Assembly: GCF_036322805.1 (NCBI RefSeq)
Contig: NZ_AP027272.1
Span: forward strand, 496,001-560,000
Origin: Planctobacterium marinum
GTDB taxonomy: Bacteria; Pseudomonadota; Gammaproteobacteria; Enterobacterales; Alteromonadaceae
Direction of reading: 5' to 3'
DNA: 64,000 nucleotides
Of the stretch, positions 44,194 through 53,363 are shown one piece after another; the first letter of the stretch is position 1; every line of letters begins with the position of its first letter. Position numbers and translations under genes: made by a program. The notes beneath the pieces are model-generated. The model worked only from the letters and a program-made list of their open reading frames with translations, was not told where the DNA came from and made no database searches.

Positions 44194-45675
44194 TTAATCT
44201 GGAACAGGTAACACAAAGCTAAAACAGGTACCTTTGCCCAGTACACTAGAGACTTGCAATGTAGCACTGTTGAGTTCCATAAGCTTTTTGCAGATGGCCA
44301 GTCCTAGTCCTGCGTGTATACTTCTGTCCTTTTGACTATTACTGGCTTGATAGCGAGCGTCAAAAATCGCGTTTAATTCCGTTTCCGGGATACCTACGCC
44401 CGAATCCGCTACAGAGATTGCTATGCCATCGGCTTGCGGCTGAATACTCAATGTAACATGGCCTCCACCAGGGGTGTGGCGGATGGCGTTTTCAATCAGG
44501 TTGGTTAACACTCGTTCCAGTTTGCCAATATCGGCAGACACCATGGCATTTTTGCTGTCCGGACTGACACTGAGTTGTATCGCCTTATCCTGTGCCTTCA
44601 GGGTAAATTTGGCTACTACATCATGGATAAGCTCTGCTACCGGAAAGGTTTCCTTGTTCACCTTTACCTGGCCTGATTCAATATAGGCCAGCTCAAATAT
44701 CTGATCGATGAGTTGTTTCAGGTTTTGAGCATTATTTAATGAAATTTGAATAAAACGCGCTTTATCTTCGTCGCTCAAAGATTGCTGATTTAATGCCAGT
44801 GTTTCAATATAACCCTGTAAATTGGCGAGGGGGGTTCGCAAGTCATGGGATAAGTCTGTCAGTAAAGTGCGCCGGCGATTGTCCAGCTCCTGGAGTACTT
44901 CAAACTGTCCTTGTATGTGGGCCACCATGTCATTAAAGGCACATCCCAGTTTTTGCACTTCGTCGATGCTATCTCGATTCCATGGCATTGGGCTGTATCC
45001 TGAACGCGTTAAATCGTAATCTGCGGCGCGCACTGATTCCATAGCAAGAGTGAGCTTTTTCATGGGCTTGGTAAGCCAGGCAAATAAGACCACCATTAAT
45101 ACCAGAAACAAGATCAGGGTACTGACACCCAACAGGGTGTATTGGGCGAAGTTTCGGTCGTGGCTGAGTTTACTGACGATGGTATCGTATTGCTCGCCAC
45201 CTAAAATGACATACAGGTAACCCTGCAGTGCCTGATTTTTGAAGACCGGTGCCACCGAGAAGATTTTTTGTTTTTCCGGGTTTTTTGGGTCGCTACCATA
45301 CACTGGTAGTGATTTGGGGAAGTTCATAAGCTGTTTGATAGGCGCGAGGTCGATGCGAGTGAGTTTTACCTTACCGGGTTTGGCATTATCCGTAAGAATG
45401 TTTCCCAAGTGATCCAGGTAATAAAATTCAAAGTTAGGCCCCATCACCATCAGGGTATGAAAGAGATTGCTCAAAGCCTGGTAGTCAAAAACGCCTTCTT
45501 TTAACAGCGGATTGTCTTCCACCAGGTGTTTTGCCAGATTGAGGTGTAGTTGCTGTTCGGCCTGGTGGCTGATGGTGGCCTGCATTTTATCAGACCACCA
45601 AAGAAAGATACTGGTGATTAACAAAAATACACTAATGGTAGCCAGAGAAAGGCGCTGATAAAAACACAACTTCAC
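44194..45675 (-). CDS. Two-component sensor histidine kinase
   Basis: 493 residues. Helices at about 9-27 and 180-201 flank a periplasmic region of 150 residues; HAMP, HisKA with H277 (DLSHDLRTPLAN) and HATPase with a canonical Asn box (N-L-I-E-N-A-I-R-H) and G boxes follow. It is an intact EnvZ/CpxA-style kinase. Its start overlaps the end of the OmpR-type regulator gene by four bases. The signal is unknown; the adjacent spondin-domain proteins suggest an envelope or surface link. Confidence 0.95.
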   Translation of the reverse strand: MKLCFYQRLSLATISVFLLITSIFLWWSDKMQATISHQAEQQLHLNLAKHLVEDNPLLKEGVFDYQALSNLFHTLMVMGPNFEFYYLDHLGNILTDNAKPGKVKLTRIDLAPIKQLMNFPKSLPVYGSDPKNPEKQKIFSVAPVFKNQALQGYLYVILGGEQYDTIVSKLSHDRNFAQYTLLGVSTLILFLVLMVVLFAWLTKPMKKLTLAMESVRAADYDLTRSGYSPMPWNRDSIDEVQKLGCAFNDMVAHIQGQFEVLQELDNRRRTLLTDLSHDLRTPLANLQGYIETLALNQQSLSDEDKARFIQISLNNAQNLKQLIDQIFELAYIESGQVKVNKETFPVAELIHDVVAKFTLKAQDKAIQLSVSPDSKNAMVSADIGKLERVLTNLIENAIRHTPGGGHVTLSIQPQADGIAISVADSGVGIPETELNAIFDARYQASNSQKDRSIHAGLGLAICKKLMELNSATLQVSSVLGKGTCFSFVLPVPD

Positions 45676-46400
45676 GTCAGACCAACCCCTTCAGGGTTAA
45701 ACTTGTAACCGACCCCCCAAACAGTCTGCACTATGGTGGGTGATGCCGCGTCTTGTTCTATTTTGGCCCTTAAACGGTTGATATGAGAATTGACGGTATG
45801 CTCATAACCATTATGGGAATAGCCCCACACGGATTCTAATAATTGCGCCCGACTAAACACCTGATTCGGGTGTTTTGCCAGATACCAGAGTAAATCGAAC
45901 TCCGTGGCTGTCAGGTCTAAGAAGTGTTGATTGAGGCAGGCTTGTCGCGATTTGTGATCAATGCTCAATTGTCCTGTGATTAGCTTGTTTTCTTCCGCTT
46001 GTTGTGTCGATTGTTCTGCAAGCTGCTGTACCAGACTAACCTTGCGTAACTGCGCCCGCACTCTGGCTTGTAATTCGCGAACGCTGAAGGGTTTGCTCAT
46101 GTAATCATCTGCACCCAGTTCCAGTCCCAATACTCTGTCGGTTTCAGAGTCTTTGGAAGTGAGCATCAAAATGGCTTGGGCCGGTTTTTCCTGGCGAATA
46201 ATACGGCATATATCCAGGCCACTGAGTGAGGGCAGCATGACATCTAAAATTAATAAGTCCCATGTCTCCGAGCGGGCAATATTTAATGCTTTTTCGCCAT
46301 CGGCACAGTGTCTTAATTCGGCACCTAATTCCGCCAGGTTAACCCGTATTAAGTCTGCGATGTCGAGATCATCCTCAACGATAAGTATTCTATTTGTCAT
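45672..46400 (-). CDS. OmpR-family response regulator
   Basis: 242 residues. The receiver has E9-D10-D11 and phosphoacceptor D53. The C-terminal winged helix has W-G-Y-S-H-N-G-Y-E-H-T-V and W-G-V-G-Y-K-F, the OmpR/PhoB hallmark. I chose the ATG at 46400, because an upstream TTG would add ten residues not seen in the family. It should regulate genes with the kinase just downstream; the spondin-protein genes upstream are likely targets. Confidence 0.95.
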   Translation of the reverse strand: MTNRILIVEDDLDIADLIRVNLAELGAELRHCADGEKALNIARSETWDLLILDVMLPSLSGLDICRIIRQEKPAQAILMLTSKDSETDRVLGLELGADDYMSKPFSVRELQARVRAQLRKVSLVQQLAEQSTQQAEENKLITGQLSIDHKSRQACLNQHFLDLTATEFDLLWYLAKHPNQVFSRAQLLESVWGYSHNGYEHTVNSHINRLRAKIEQDAASPTIVQTVWGVGYKFNPEGVGLT

Positions 46401-46424
46401 TGGCTCATCAGATGGTTCAATTAA

Positions 46425-46455
46425 GCACAATGCCCCTTAAAGAGTGGCATTGTGC
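46425..46455 (-). terminator. Hairpin between spondin lipoprotein and response regulator genes
   Basis: Perfect 10-base arms GCACAATGCC (46425-46434) and GGCATTGTGC (46446-46455) with an 11-base loop, starting 9 bases past the lipoprotein stop. Read on the minus strand it is followed by TTAATT, a weak T tract. It could be a partial terminator lowering regulator expression relative to the surface proteins, or an operator upstream of the regulator. Confidence 0.6.
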
Positions 46456-46464
46456 TGCCTATCA

Positions 46465-47190
46465 TTACTCAGTGCGAGTAACCTGTATTTTGGCGATTGG
46501 ATTGTCAAAGCCATGAAGTTTGCTCAATACCGATGTGCTCAAACCATCATCGACAGAGACGATACCGGGGTGCATGGCAACAAAATCCACATCATCTCTG
46601 GCGGCATCAAATCCAACGCCCATATCCACAGGACCGGGGATAGTTCCCATTACTTCCGAGTTTGCTTCAGTTCCTGAATCATAAGCCAGCGTTGTGCTGC
46701 TCCAGCTCTCTCCGACAGCCAGTTGGGCCAGGCTCTGAGCGTTGATCCCTGTAAAAGCATCATTGGTGTTCACCAACATGGTAACGACAGATAGCAGTGG
46801 CATGTCGTTGTCTTCAATACTGATAGAAATGGTCTCAGAGCCGCCAGGGGCTATAGGTGCCAAACCACTTTCACCCGCCGCAACAACAGGAAGTGCCAGT
46901 AAAAAGCTGTTGTCGCCACCTTCGGCAAGATATTCCAACTCTTCAGAGGCGGTTTCCCCCAATGTCCAAAGTCGTCCTTCAGAGTGCAAAACTATCGCTG
47001 CTGGAGAAAGAGGTTGGGCGCTCGTCAGGTTGGTTATGGTAATGTCATAACTGCTGACAACCGGTGCTGGCGGTGTCACTTCAGGCTCTTCCACAACGGG
47101 ATCGTCATCATCACTACAGGCTGAAAGCACCAAGGTTGAGGCCAATAACAAGGCCAGATGTCTGGCAGTTTTTGTGCTGTTAATTTTCAT
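46465..47190 (-). CDS. Spondin-domain lipoprotein
   Basis: 241 residues. A lipobox L-V-L-S-A-C is followed by an acidic, Pro-rich linker and a spondin_N-like domain with Y-D-S-G-T-E-A-N-S-E. The domain parallels the spondin domain of the next gene upstream. The start at 47190 has a strong AGGTGA ribosome site; a GTG at 47199 is weaker. Such bacterial proteins are exported and of unknown role; in animals spondin_N is a cell-adhesion module. It is translated just after its paralogue, with a 9-base gap. Confidence 0.88.
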   Translation of the reverse strand: MKINSTKTARHLALLLASTLVLSACSDDDDPVVEEPEVTPPAPVVSSYDITITNLTSAQPLSPAAIVLHSEGRLWTLGETASEELEYLAEGGDNSFLLALPVVAAGESGLAPIAPGGSETISISIEDNDMPLLSVVTMLVNTNDAFTGINAQSLAQLAVGESWSSTTLAYDSGTEANSEVMGTIPGPVDMGVGFDAARDDVDFVAMHPGIVSVDDGLSTSVLSKLHGFDNPIAKIQVTRTE

Positions 47191-47199
47191 GGCGGTCAC

Positions 47200-47895
47200 C
47201 TACTGTACAGTGACAGTTAATTTCGCCACTGGGTTCAACCAGCGCTGGACACTGCTATTGATGTCGCTAACTCCTGCATCTTGCATGCTGTCGCCCAGAT
47301 TCCCTCTGTGAATATGTACTGTTGTATTGGTTTCTTCCGTTGTAACCCCGGTGCCACCAGTGCCAACCAGGCCTTCGAGAGGTGGAGGCACCGGCATGCC
47401 GGCCACACCGGGGGCACCACCACCACGGATCTCATCATTGGCTTCTGTACCCGCATCGTAGGCGTTGAGATAAACAGTGTAGGTGCCTGCTTCTTCAGGA
47501 ATGACCCAATTATCCAAACCTACAAAGGCATCGTTGGTGGGTAATAACATGGCGGTTAGCGACAATACGGTATTATCTGTGTCTGTGCTCAACATAAAAG
47601 TGCGGCTGTTACCGGGAGCGGTAAGCTCTGCTTGTATCTCTGCGCTATTGCCGTTAACACTGGCCACAATACTTGCAAGGCCACTGACATCACCCCCTTC
47701 GGCCATCATTTGCAATTCAGCTGAGGCGGCTTCGCCAGTTTCAAACAAGGATGCTGTCGCCGGGTGAGCGGACACCAGTATTGGCGTGTAATAAATGCCC
47801 TGAGTTAGATTTTGAAATTCAATAGTGAGTTCTGCCGCGTTTGCAGAGGCTGTAGCCATCATTGCAGAGGCGAATAGGGTAGTGCGTAGTTTCAT
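47200..47895 (-). CDS. Exported spondin-domain protein
   Basis: 231 residues with a signal peptide (about 1-20, ending A-N-A). The spondin_N-like domain includes Y-D-A-G-T-E-A-N-D-E and a Gly-Pro-rich C-terminal section. It lacks a lipobox, unlike its downstream partner. The two probably form a secreted/lipidated pair on the cell surface. The 206 bases upstream, shared with no other start, should hold the promoter. Confidence 0.88.
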   Translation of the reverse strand: MKLRTTLFASAMMATASANAAELTIEFQNLTQGIYYTPILVSAHPATASLFETGEAASAELQMMAEGGDVSGLASIVASVNGNSAEIQAELTAPGNSRTFMLSTDTDNTVLSLTAMLLPTNDAFVGLDNWVIPEEAGTYTVYLNAYDAGTEANDEIRGGGAPGVAGMPVPPPLEGLVGTGGTGVTTEETNTTVHIHRGNLGDSMQDAGVSDINSSVQRWLNPVAKLTVTVQ

Positions 47896-48101
47896 GGTTT
47901 TCCTCGAATTGTTAATAGTGGTCTTACAACACGAGAAAAAGTATGGAAGCCATTTATCCCAAAAGTATCACGAAAGTTTTACGATTTGGTACGAATTGGT
48001 GGCGAATCCATTCGAGAGTTTTATATAGCAGTGCTAATGGAAAGGTTGCCGCGCAAGCCATTGATGCCTGCGCGATAAATATTGTTGATACAGGGTCAAT
48101 A

Positions 48102-48959
48102 TCAATACAGCATGGCATAGAGCTTGCGGCGGTAAGTGGCGGCCAGACTGTCGCCTTCAGGCAGTGCATTGATGGTATCGATCATCAGCTTTTTAGCATC
48201 GCCAAAGTTAATATCTCGTTGTAGCACTTTTAACAGTAGTGCCAAACCTTCTTCCTGACGATTGTTTTGCTGGTATTGCACGGCGAGATCCACCTTGGCT
48301 TGCAGATCCTCAGGGTTTTTATCTACGGTTTCTTCTAAGGCTAAAATTTCTGGCGATTGTGAGGCTTTTTCTGCCAGTTCCAGTTTGCCTTTCAGCGTTT
48401 GGTAGTCAGCGTCTTGATCCACCAACATGACACTGTCCAGTAACTCTTTGGCTTGTGCCAAACGGCCTAGCTCTAATAAGGTATGGATAAGCGCAAACTT
48501 GATATCGGTTCTGTCTGGCGCGGTTTCGAATGCGGTTTTCAGTAGAGGAAAGGCCTCATCGTATTTGCCTTCCGCCATCAGTTCACCGGCATTGGTAAGC
48601 AGACCATCTTCTACTTTCGGAAGGTGTTTTTCTAATAATGCTCGGATTTCACCTTCAGGCTGGGCACCCGCAAAGCCATCAATGGGTTGGCCATCTTTTA
48701 CAAGGATCACGGTAGGCAGATTGCGCACACCAAATTGCATGGAAATGGCTTGCTGTTCATCACAGTTTACCTTCGCCAACAACAAGTCTTGAGGATACTC
48801 TGCAGCGATCTTTTCCAGTACGGGCATTAGAGATTTACATGGCTCGCACCAATCGGCCCAAAAATCGATCATCACCAGACGTTGTTGAGATTCTTCCAGC
48901 ACGATCTGCTGAAAGTTATCCGGCGTCATATTTACGATGTTACTGGTCACTTGTTCCAC
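48102..48959 (-). CDS. cnoX: CnoX/YbbN-like chaperedoxin (thioredoxin-TPR protein)
   Basis: 285 residues. An N-terminal thioredoxin domain with active-site C38-E-P-C41 (DFWADWCEPCKSL) is followed by TPR-like helices. E. coli CnoX/YbbN has lost the first cysteine (S-x-x-C), so this one may keep oxidoreductase activity as other CnoX homologues do. CnoX binds unfolded proteins and transfers them to GroEL. It is divergent from the small DUF962-type gene, with a gap of about 140 bases. Confidence 0.9.
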   Translation of the reverse strand: MEQVTSNIVNMTPDNFQQIVLEESQQRLVMIDFWADWCEPCKSLMPVLEKIAAEYPQDLLLAKVNCDEQQAISMQFGVRNLPTVILVKDGQPIDGFAGAQPEGEIRALLEKHLPKVEDGLLTNAGELMAEGKYDEAFPLLKTAFETAPDRTDIKFALIHTLLELGRLAQAKELLDSVMLVDQDADYQTLKGKLELAEKASQSPEILALEETVDKNPEDLQAKVDLAVQYQQNNRQEEGLALLLKVLQRDINFGDAKKLMIDTINALPEGDSLAATYRRKLYAMLY

Positions 48960-49099
48960 AGGAATTCCTTAAACTAACTGAATTGCTAACTATGTATGGG
49001 CTGTCAGGGTCAACACAAGCTCAATTGTCATCTGATTGACAGAGTTTTATTTATATTGTGCTAAGTTAAGCATATTGCAATGCTAAATGAGTGAGCGCT

Positions 49100-49420
49100 A
49101 TGTCTGAGGTTACACCGCCAAAACAGTTTGCCTCTTTTGCCGAATTTTATCCTTTTTATCTTTCTGAACACGCCAATCAAACCTGTCGACGTCTGCACTT
49201 TGTTGGCTCAACACTGGTACTGGTTTGTATTGCTGCGGCAATATTCACTGGCAATTGGATGTTGCTTTGGCTATTGCCCGTCATAGGTTATGGATTTGCT
49301 TGGGTAGGGCATTTTTTCTTCGAGCATAATCGCCCTGCTACCTTCACTTATCCGTTTTATAGCTTGTTGGGAGATTGGGTGATGTATAAGGATATTTTGA
49401 CCGGCAAAATCAAGTTTTAA
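49100..49420 (+). CDS. DUF962/Mpo1-like membrane protein
   Basis: 106 residues. The family pattern F-A-E-F-Y-P-F-Y-L-S-E-H, R-R-L-H-F-V-G-S, G-Y-G-F-A-W-V-G-H-F-F-F-E-H-N-R-P-A-T-F and P-x-x-S-L-L-G-D-W is complete. The histidines match those that bind iron in yeast Mpo1, a 2-hydroxy fatty acid dioxygenase. I chose the ATG at 49100; a GTG at 49091 is possible. It probably acts on membrane fatty acids. Confidence 0.9.
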   Translation: MSEVTPPKQFASFAEFYPFYLSEHANQTCRRLHFVGSTLVLVCIAAAIFTGNWMLLWLLPVIGYGFAWVGHFFFEHNRPATFTYPFYSLLGDWVMYKDILTGKIKF

Positions 49421-49450
49421 GGGGAAAGGTGTTGAGTTCCCTTGGAATCC

Positions 49451-50470
49451 TTATACATTGCTGGTGATTAAAACAACGGCGATAACATAAACCCCGAGCA
49501 TCAGGGCACTTTCAAAGCCGATTCGGCCGATACCGTACTTTTCCCGTAAAATCATGCCCAACAATAGGATTGCTGACATGAGTATTGCTACCAGGCCCCA
49601 TGTCATTTGCAGTGGGTCCATTGCGTGGTAAATGCTGCCATCGGTATAGCCAATATCTGCGGCGGCCACCACCAGTATATTAAAACAGTTAGTTCCAAAT
49701 ATATTACTCACAGCCAGCGTTAGTGCGCCAATTCGAATCGCGGCGATGGTGGTCACTAATTCGGGCAGTGATGTCACCAGGGCCGTAAAGACCCCTCCCA
49801 CCAAAGTATCAGGAAGCCCGGTCTGGTGGGTTATTTCCTTGGCAGCTCCCATCAATACCCAGCCGGCTACAGCAGTAATGAGTGCAAGACTGAGAAATGA
49901 AAACCAGAGCAGTGCTGCGTTCTGTTCGTTATTCGGAGATATATCATCGGTCACTGTTTGATGGGTTTTGCGAGGAAACCACATGGGGCGTTTTTGGGTT
50001 TTTTGTACCAGATGTAAACCAAAGAGATAAGCAACAATGATTATTGGCGTTACAGGATGCACGTTAAAGCCCGCTATCAAAGGGGTAAATACGGCAAACA
50101 TAGGCAGGGTCAACAACGCAATCAGTAAACCGGCAAGCATCAGATTGACGGGAGATGCGGCAGCGTGCTCCAGATTGGCCTTGCGATAGAGAATGTCTGC
50201 TACCCCCAAAAACGCGAGGTTAAGCACCATGCTACCCATAATATTACTTATGGCTAAATCTGCCCGACTATCCAATGCGGCACTCAATGTTGAGGCAAAG
50301 TCTGGCAGTGAGGTGATACCGGCCAGGAAAACGATACCAAACAGCGCTTCCCCCATGCCAGTTTGGTCGGCCAGAGTGTCGGCTTGTTTTACTAATTTAA
50401 CGCCTGCGAACACCATGACAAAAGCTGCAGAGATAAACAGTAAACAACTTAACAGGAGAGGGGACATCAC
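49451..50470 (-). CDS. CaCA-family calcium/sodium exchanger-like protein
   Basis: 339 residues with about ten helices. The duplicated alpha repeats are visible: G-I-T-S-L-P-D-F-A-S-T and A-L-V-T-S-L-P-E-L-V-T-T, each followed by S-N-I-M-G-S or S-N-I-F-G-T-N. That is the E. coli YrbG pattern. It should exchange Ca2+ (or K+) for Na+ or H+ at the inner membrane. It is a single gene; the stop is 30 bases from the DUF962-type gene, which converges on it. Confidence 0.92.
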   Translation of the reverse strand: MMSPLLLSCLLFISAAFVMVFAGVKLVKQADTLADQTGMGEALFGIVFLAGITSLPDFASTLSAALDSRADLAISNIMGSMVLNLAFLGVADILYRKANLEHAAASPVNLMLAGLLIALLTLPMFAVFTPLIAGFNVHPVTPIIIVAYLFGLHLVQKTQKRPMWFPRKTHQTVTDDISPNNEQNAALLWFSFLSLALITAVAGWVLMGAAKEITHQTGLPDTLVGGVFTALVTSLPELVTTIAAIRIGALTLAVSNIFGTNCFNILVVAAADIGYTDGSIYHAMDPLQMTWGLVAILMSAILLLGMILREKYGIGRIGFESALMLGVYVIAVVLITSNV

Positions 50471-50561
50471 AATTCTCTTTTTGAGTTTAAACTGCTATTC
50501 ACGTCATTTTATACACAAAGATGATTGCTTTTCATTGCTATCGGGCCCGGTGAACTTAATC

Positions 50562-50966
50562 TTAAATCATTGAGCGCAACTCTACCGTATTGCCTTGCGG
50601 ATCTTTGATGTAAATGGAATTGCCGAATCCCTGAGCCCCATAGCGTTGTTCGAAATCCCCTTCGGTGATACCAAAGTTTGCCAGATGCAATTTGATAGCT
50701 GCATCGGATATGGGTTTGAGCTGCAGGCAAAAATGGTCCATATTGTTGCCCGTTGCTGACGGTGCCTCACCGCCAAGCTTGCCCAATTTACTCTTCACAG
50801 TCACCAGGTCAATCAAAGCACTTCCGGCTCGTAACTGAACTAATCCGTTCTCTGGAGAGGTTTCTCTCTCGACAGTGCAGCCCAGTACATTGCAGTAAAA
50901 CTCAAGCATCTGCTGGAGTTTTGAGGTTCTCAGTACGATGTGATCAATGGCAGTGATTTCCAGCAT
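50562..50966 (-). CDS. VOC (glyoxalase/bleomycin-resistance) family protein
   Basis: 134 residues. The vicinal-oxygen-chelate fold shows I-D-H-I-V-L-R-T at the start, H-F-C-L-Q-L in the middle and D-P-Q-G-N-T-V-E-L at the end. These supply the usual His, His and Glu metal ligands. The substrate is not predictable from the sequence; related small proteins are often lyases or hydrolases. It lies 91 bases upstream of the CaCA gene on the same strand. Confidence 0.9.
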   Translation of the reverse strand: MLEITAIDHIVLRTSKLQQMLEFYCNVLGCTVERETSPENGLVQLRAGSALIDLVTVKSKLGKLGGEAPSATGNNMDHFCLQLKPISDAAIKLHLANFGITEGDFEQRYGAQGFGNSIYIKDPQGNTVELRSMI

Positions 50967-51175
50967 CAGACCTTACCAATCTATATGGATGACTATAAAT
51001 TTAGCCCAAAAAACCTGAATTCAGAAGCTTGGGTAGGGGGGAGTAAATAAAACTTATTTGTTTGGCGTTGGAATTTGAAGTAACAGAGATGATACGAATA
51101 ATCGAACTGATCAGTTCGACATCTGAAATAAAGTACAAGATTTGAATAATAGAAAGAATCGGGGAAGAGAAGGAA

Positions 51176-51251
<76 letters not shown>

Positions 51252-51297
51252 ACACTAAAACCTTTTCGCTGTGATGCTATGCATCGAAGCGGGCGCC

Positions 51298-51325
51298 ATT
51301 TTAGCGACGCCCTTTATTTTGTCAA
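51298..51325 (-). promoter_or_regulatory. Promoter of tRNA-Thr
   Basis: On the minus strand, TTGACA (51325-51320) and TAAAAT (51303-51298) have a 16-base spacer and are followed by a G/C-rich GGCGCCCGC stretch. That is the discriminator typical of stringently controlled stable-RNA promoters. Start of transcription is expected near 51290. Confidence 0.85.
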
Positions 51326-51365
51326 GCACAATCACGTACTAAATTGAATAATAATTGCAGTTTTA

Positions 51366-52499
51366 TTATTGCAGATTCTCCGCCAAGGATTTGAGTAGCG
51401 GGAAGCTCTCTTCTGGCAGATGTTTTTGCAGTTCCAGTAAACGGCTAGACAACGTCGCTTTATCTGACGCGCTGACATTAAAATGTCCCAGTTTTCGTTT
51501 AGCACGCGCGGTTTTCCCATACCAGTGAATATGGCAACCGGGAATAGCCAACATATCTCGGCTGAAACTACCGCAGCCAATAATATTCACCATGGCTGTT
51601 GCCGAGCGTAATTCGGTTGAGCCCAGTGGTAAACCACAAACCGCCCGCAGGTGGTTTTCAAATTGACAGGTGTCAGCTCCCTGCATGGTCCAGTGACCCG
51701 AATTGTGCACTCGTGGGGCAATTTCATTCACTAGAAGTTGTTCTTCAACCTGGAAAAATTCCACTGCTAACACACCCACATAGTCCAGTTCTTCCGCGAG
51801 CTTTTTGAAAATATTTTCAGCCTGAGCTTGTAGATTCTCAGTGATTTGAGGCGCCGGAGCGATAGTCAGGTGTAACTGACCCTCGTGATGGTGATTTTCC
51901 ACCAAGGGATAAAATGCAAATTCGCCTGTTTGTGAGCGAACACCCACAAGTGAGACTTCTCTGGAGAAGTTGATCATCTTTTCCACGATAATCGGCACGG
52001 TGTGCAAGTCCAGCTTGGATAGTGCCAGGCTCAATTCGCTAATGTCGGATTTGTCTTTTAAGCGCCATTGACCGTAACCATCGTAACCATCGCGACTGGC
52101 TTTAAGTACCAATGGTGTTCCCAACTGCTCAACGATTTCTGGCAATTCACTGACGTTGCTCATAACGCGGAATTCACTGGTGGGAATGTCCAGACTGGCC
52201 AATAGGTTCTTTTCTTTAACGCGATCAGCTCCGGCGCGAATAGCGGTGATGCCGGGTTTGAGTTTGCCAGTTTCATCAGCGAGTTTAAGCAAGTGCTCTG
52301 GAACGTGCTCAAACTCAACAGTAATTACATCAGCATCATCAACGGCTTCGGCTAATGTTACTTTGGCAGGTGTTTTACTGATGGGGTTGATAACCTGATC
52401 TTTATTGACATCGACGGCTCTGACGTGAATACCCAATGGACATCCAGCCAGATACATCATTCGGGCTAGTTGCCCACCGCCATAGACGAGCGCCTTCAT
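51366..52499 (-). CDS. purK: 5-(carboxyamino)imidazole ribonucleotide synthase
   Basis: 377 residues. An ATP-grasp enzyme starting G-G-G-Q-L-A-R-M with [11 protein letters not shown] and [13 protein letters not shown], which are PurK hallmarks. It carboxylates AIR with ATP and bicarbonate. Its start overlaps the purE stop by four bases, so the two steps are made together. Confidence 0.97.
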   Translation of the reverse strand: MKALVYGGGQLARMMYLAGCPLGIHVRAVDVNKDQVINPISKTPAKVTLAEAVDDADVITVEFEHVPEHLLKLADETGKLKPGITAIRAGADRVKEKNLLASLDIPTSEFRVMSNVSELPEIVEQLGTPLVLKASRDGYDGYGQWRLKDKSDISELSLALSKLDLHTVPIIVEKMINFSREVSLVGVRSQTGEFAFYPLVENHHHEGQLHLTIAPAPQITENLQAQAENIFKKLAEELDYVGVLAVEFFQVEEQLLVNEIAPRVHNSGHWTMQGADTCQFENHLRAVCGLPLGSTELRSATAMVNIIGCGSFSRDMLAIPGCHIHWYGKTARAKRKLGHFNVSASDKATLSSRLLELQKHLPEESFPLLKSLAENLQ

Positions 52500-52987
52500 T
52501 CAGGTAACTCCAGCTCACCTTGCTCCAGCACGGTCGCTGTTTGTGTTTCTCTGAAGTTAATTACGCGTTTTCTTAGCGCTTCATCGTGGTTTGCCAGCAT
52601 TTGCGCGGCCAATAGTCCGGCATTGGCGGCACCCGCTTCGCCTATAGCCAGCGTCCCTACGGCAACGCCTTTTGGCATTTGTACGATGGATAACAATGAG
52701 TCCAAACCACTGAGTTGTGAAGAACGCACTGGTACGCCCAATACAGGTAGGTGGGTATGCGCGGCAATCATACCTGGCAGGTGTGCAGCACCGCCAGCGC
52801 CGGCAATAATCACTTCAATACCTTGTTCAGCGGCACCTTCGGCAAATTCGGTTAACAAATTGGGGGTACGATGCGCCGATACCACTTTGGCATCAAACTC
52901 TACACCTAAATCCCGTAACATTAACGCTGCTTTTTGCATGGTTGGCCAATCAGATTTTGAGCCCATCACAATCGCGACTTTTGCCAT
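52496..52987 (-). CDS. purE: 5-(carboxyamino)imidazole ribonucleotide mutase
   Basis: 163 residues, the class I size. G-S-K-S-D-W-P-T-M near the N-terminus, S-A-H-R-T-P and A-G-G-A-A-H-L-P-G define PurE. It converts N5-CAIR to CAIR in purine synthesis. I saw no obvious PurR-like box upstream. Confidence 0.97.
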   Translation of the reverse strand: MAKVAIVMGSKSDWPTMQKAALMLRDLGVEFDAKVVSAHRTPNLLTEFAEGAAEQGIEVIIAGAGGAAHLPGMIAAHTHLPVLGVPVRSSQLSGLDSLLSIVQMPKGVAVGTLAIGEAGAANAGLLAAQMLANHDEALRKRVINFRETQTATVLEQGELELPE

Positions 52988-53155
52988 GAATACCTCGGTT
53001 TTGCCTGTTGGAAAAAATGCGCATGATACCTCACAACGCCATGGTTAAACTAGCAATCCACTTAAATAATTCCCGCAAATACTCGGTGATCTGAATTTTC
53101 CTGATATTTTCCCCTACAAATTTCGCTATGGCATAGATATTCGTCACGATTATCT

Positions 53156-53205
53156 TTGCCACAAGTCCGTTGCTTTTGTATATAATGCCGCAGTTTTGCA
53201 AAACT
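53156..53205 (+). promoter_or_regulatory. Candidate promoter with perfect palindrome at the expected start
   Basis: TTGCCA (53156-53161) and TATAAT (53181-53186) have a 19-base spacer, longer than ideal. A perfect 14-base palindrome, AGTTTTGCAAAACT (53192-53205), lies where transcription would begin, so a repressor site is plausible. It would drive the Na/Pi gene at 53364. The rest of the 376-base gap (52988-53363) is A/T-rich with no gene; a short minus-strand open frame at 53031-53297 has no family features. Confidence 0.4.
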
Positions 53206-53363
53206 CTGTGCTGAATCAATGAATTTTCACGAAAATGTAAGACAATTGTGAGAGCTTTCATCCAACTTGTTTGAAAAAGTTCAAATACAAGTGGCATGTT
53301 TTGATTCTAAGCGCTTCAGTTACCCTATAAGTACTGTGTGCTTGTGTATTGTTGGAATTATAG

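Noticed and set aside
52470..53048. Plus-strand open frame across purE
   Set aside because: purE on the other strand is unmistakable; the antisense frame is rich in Ala, Ser and Cys with no recognisable motif.
53031..53297. 88-codon minus-strand frame upstream of purE
   Set aside because: It is A/T-rich, without homology features, and covers the promoter-like sequence and palindrome.
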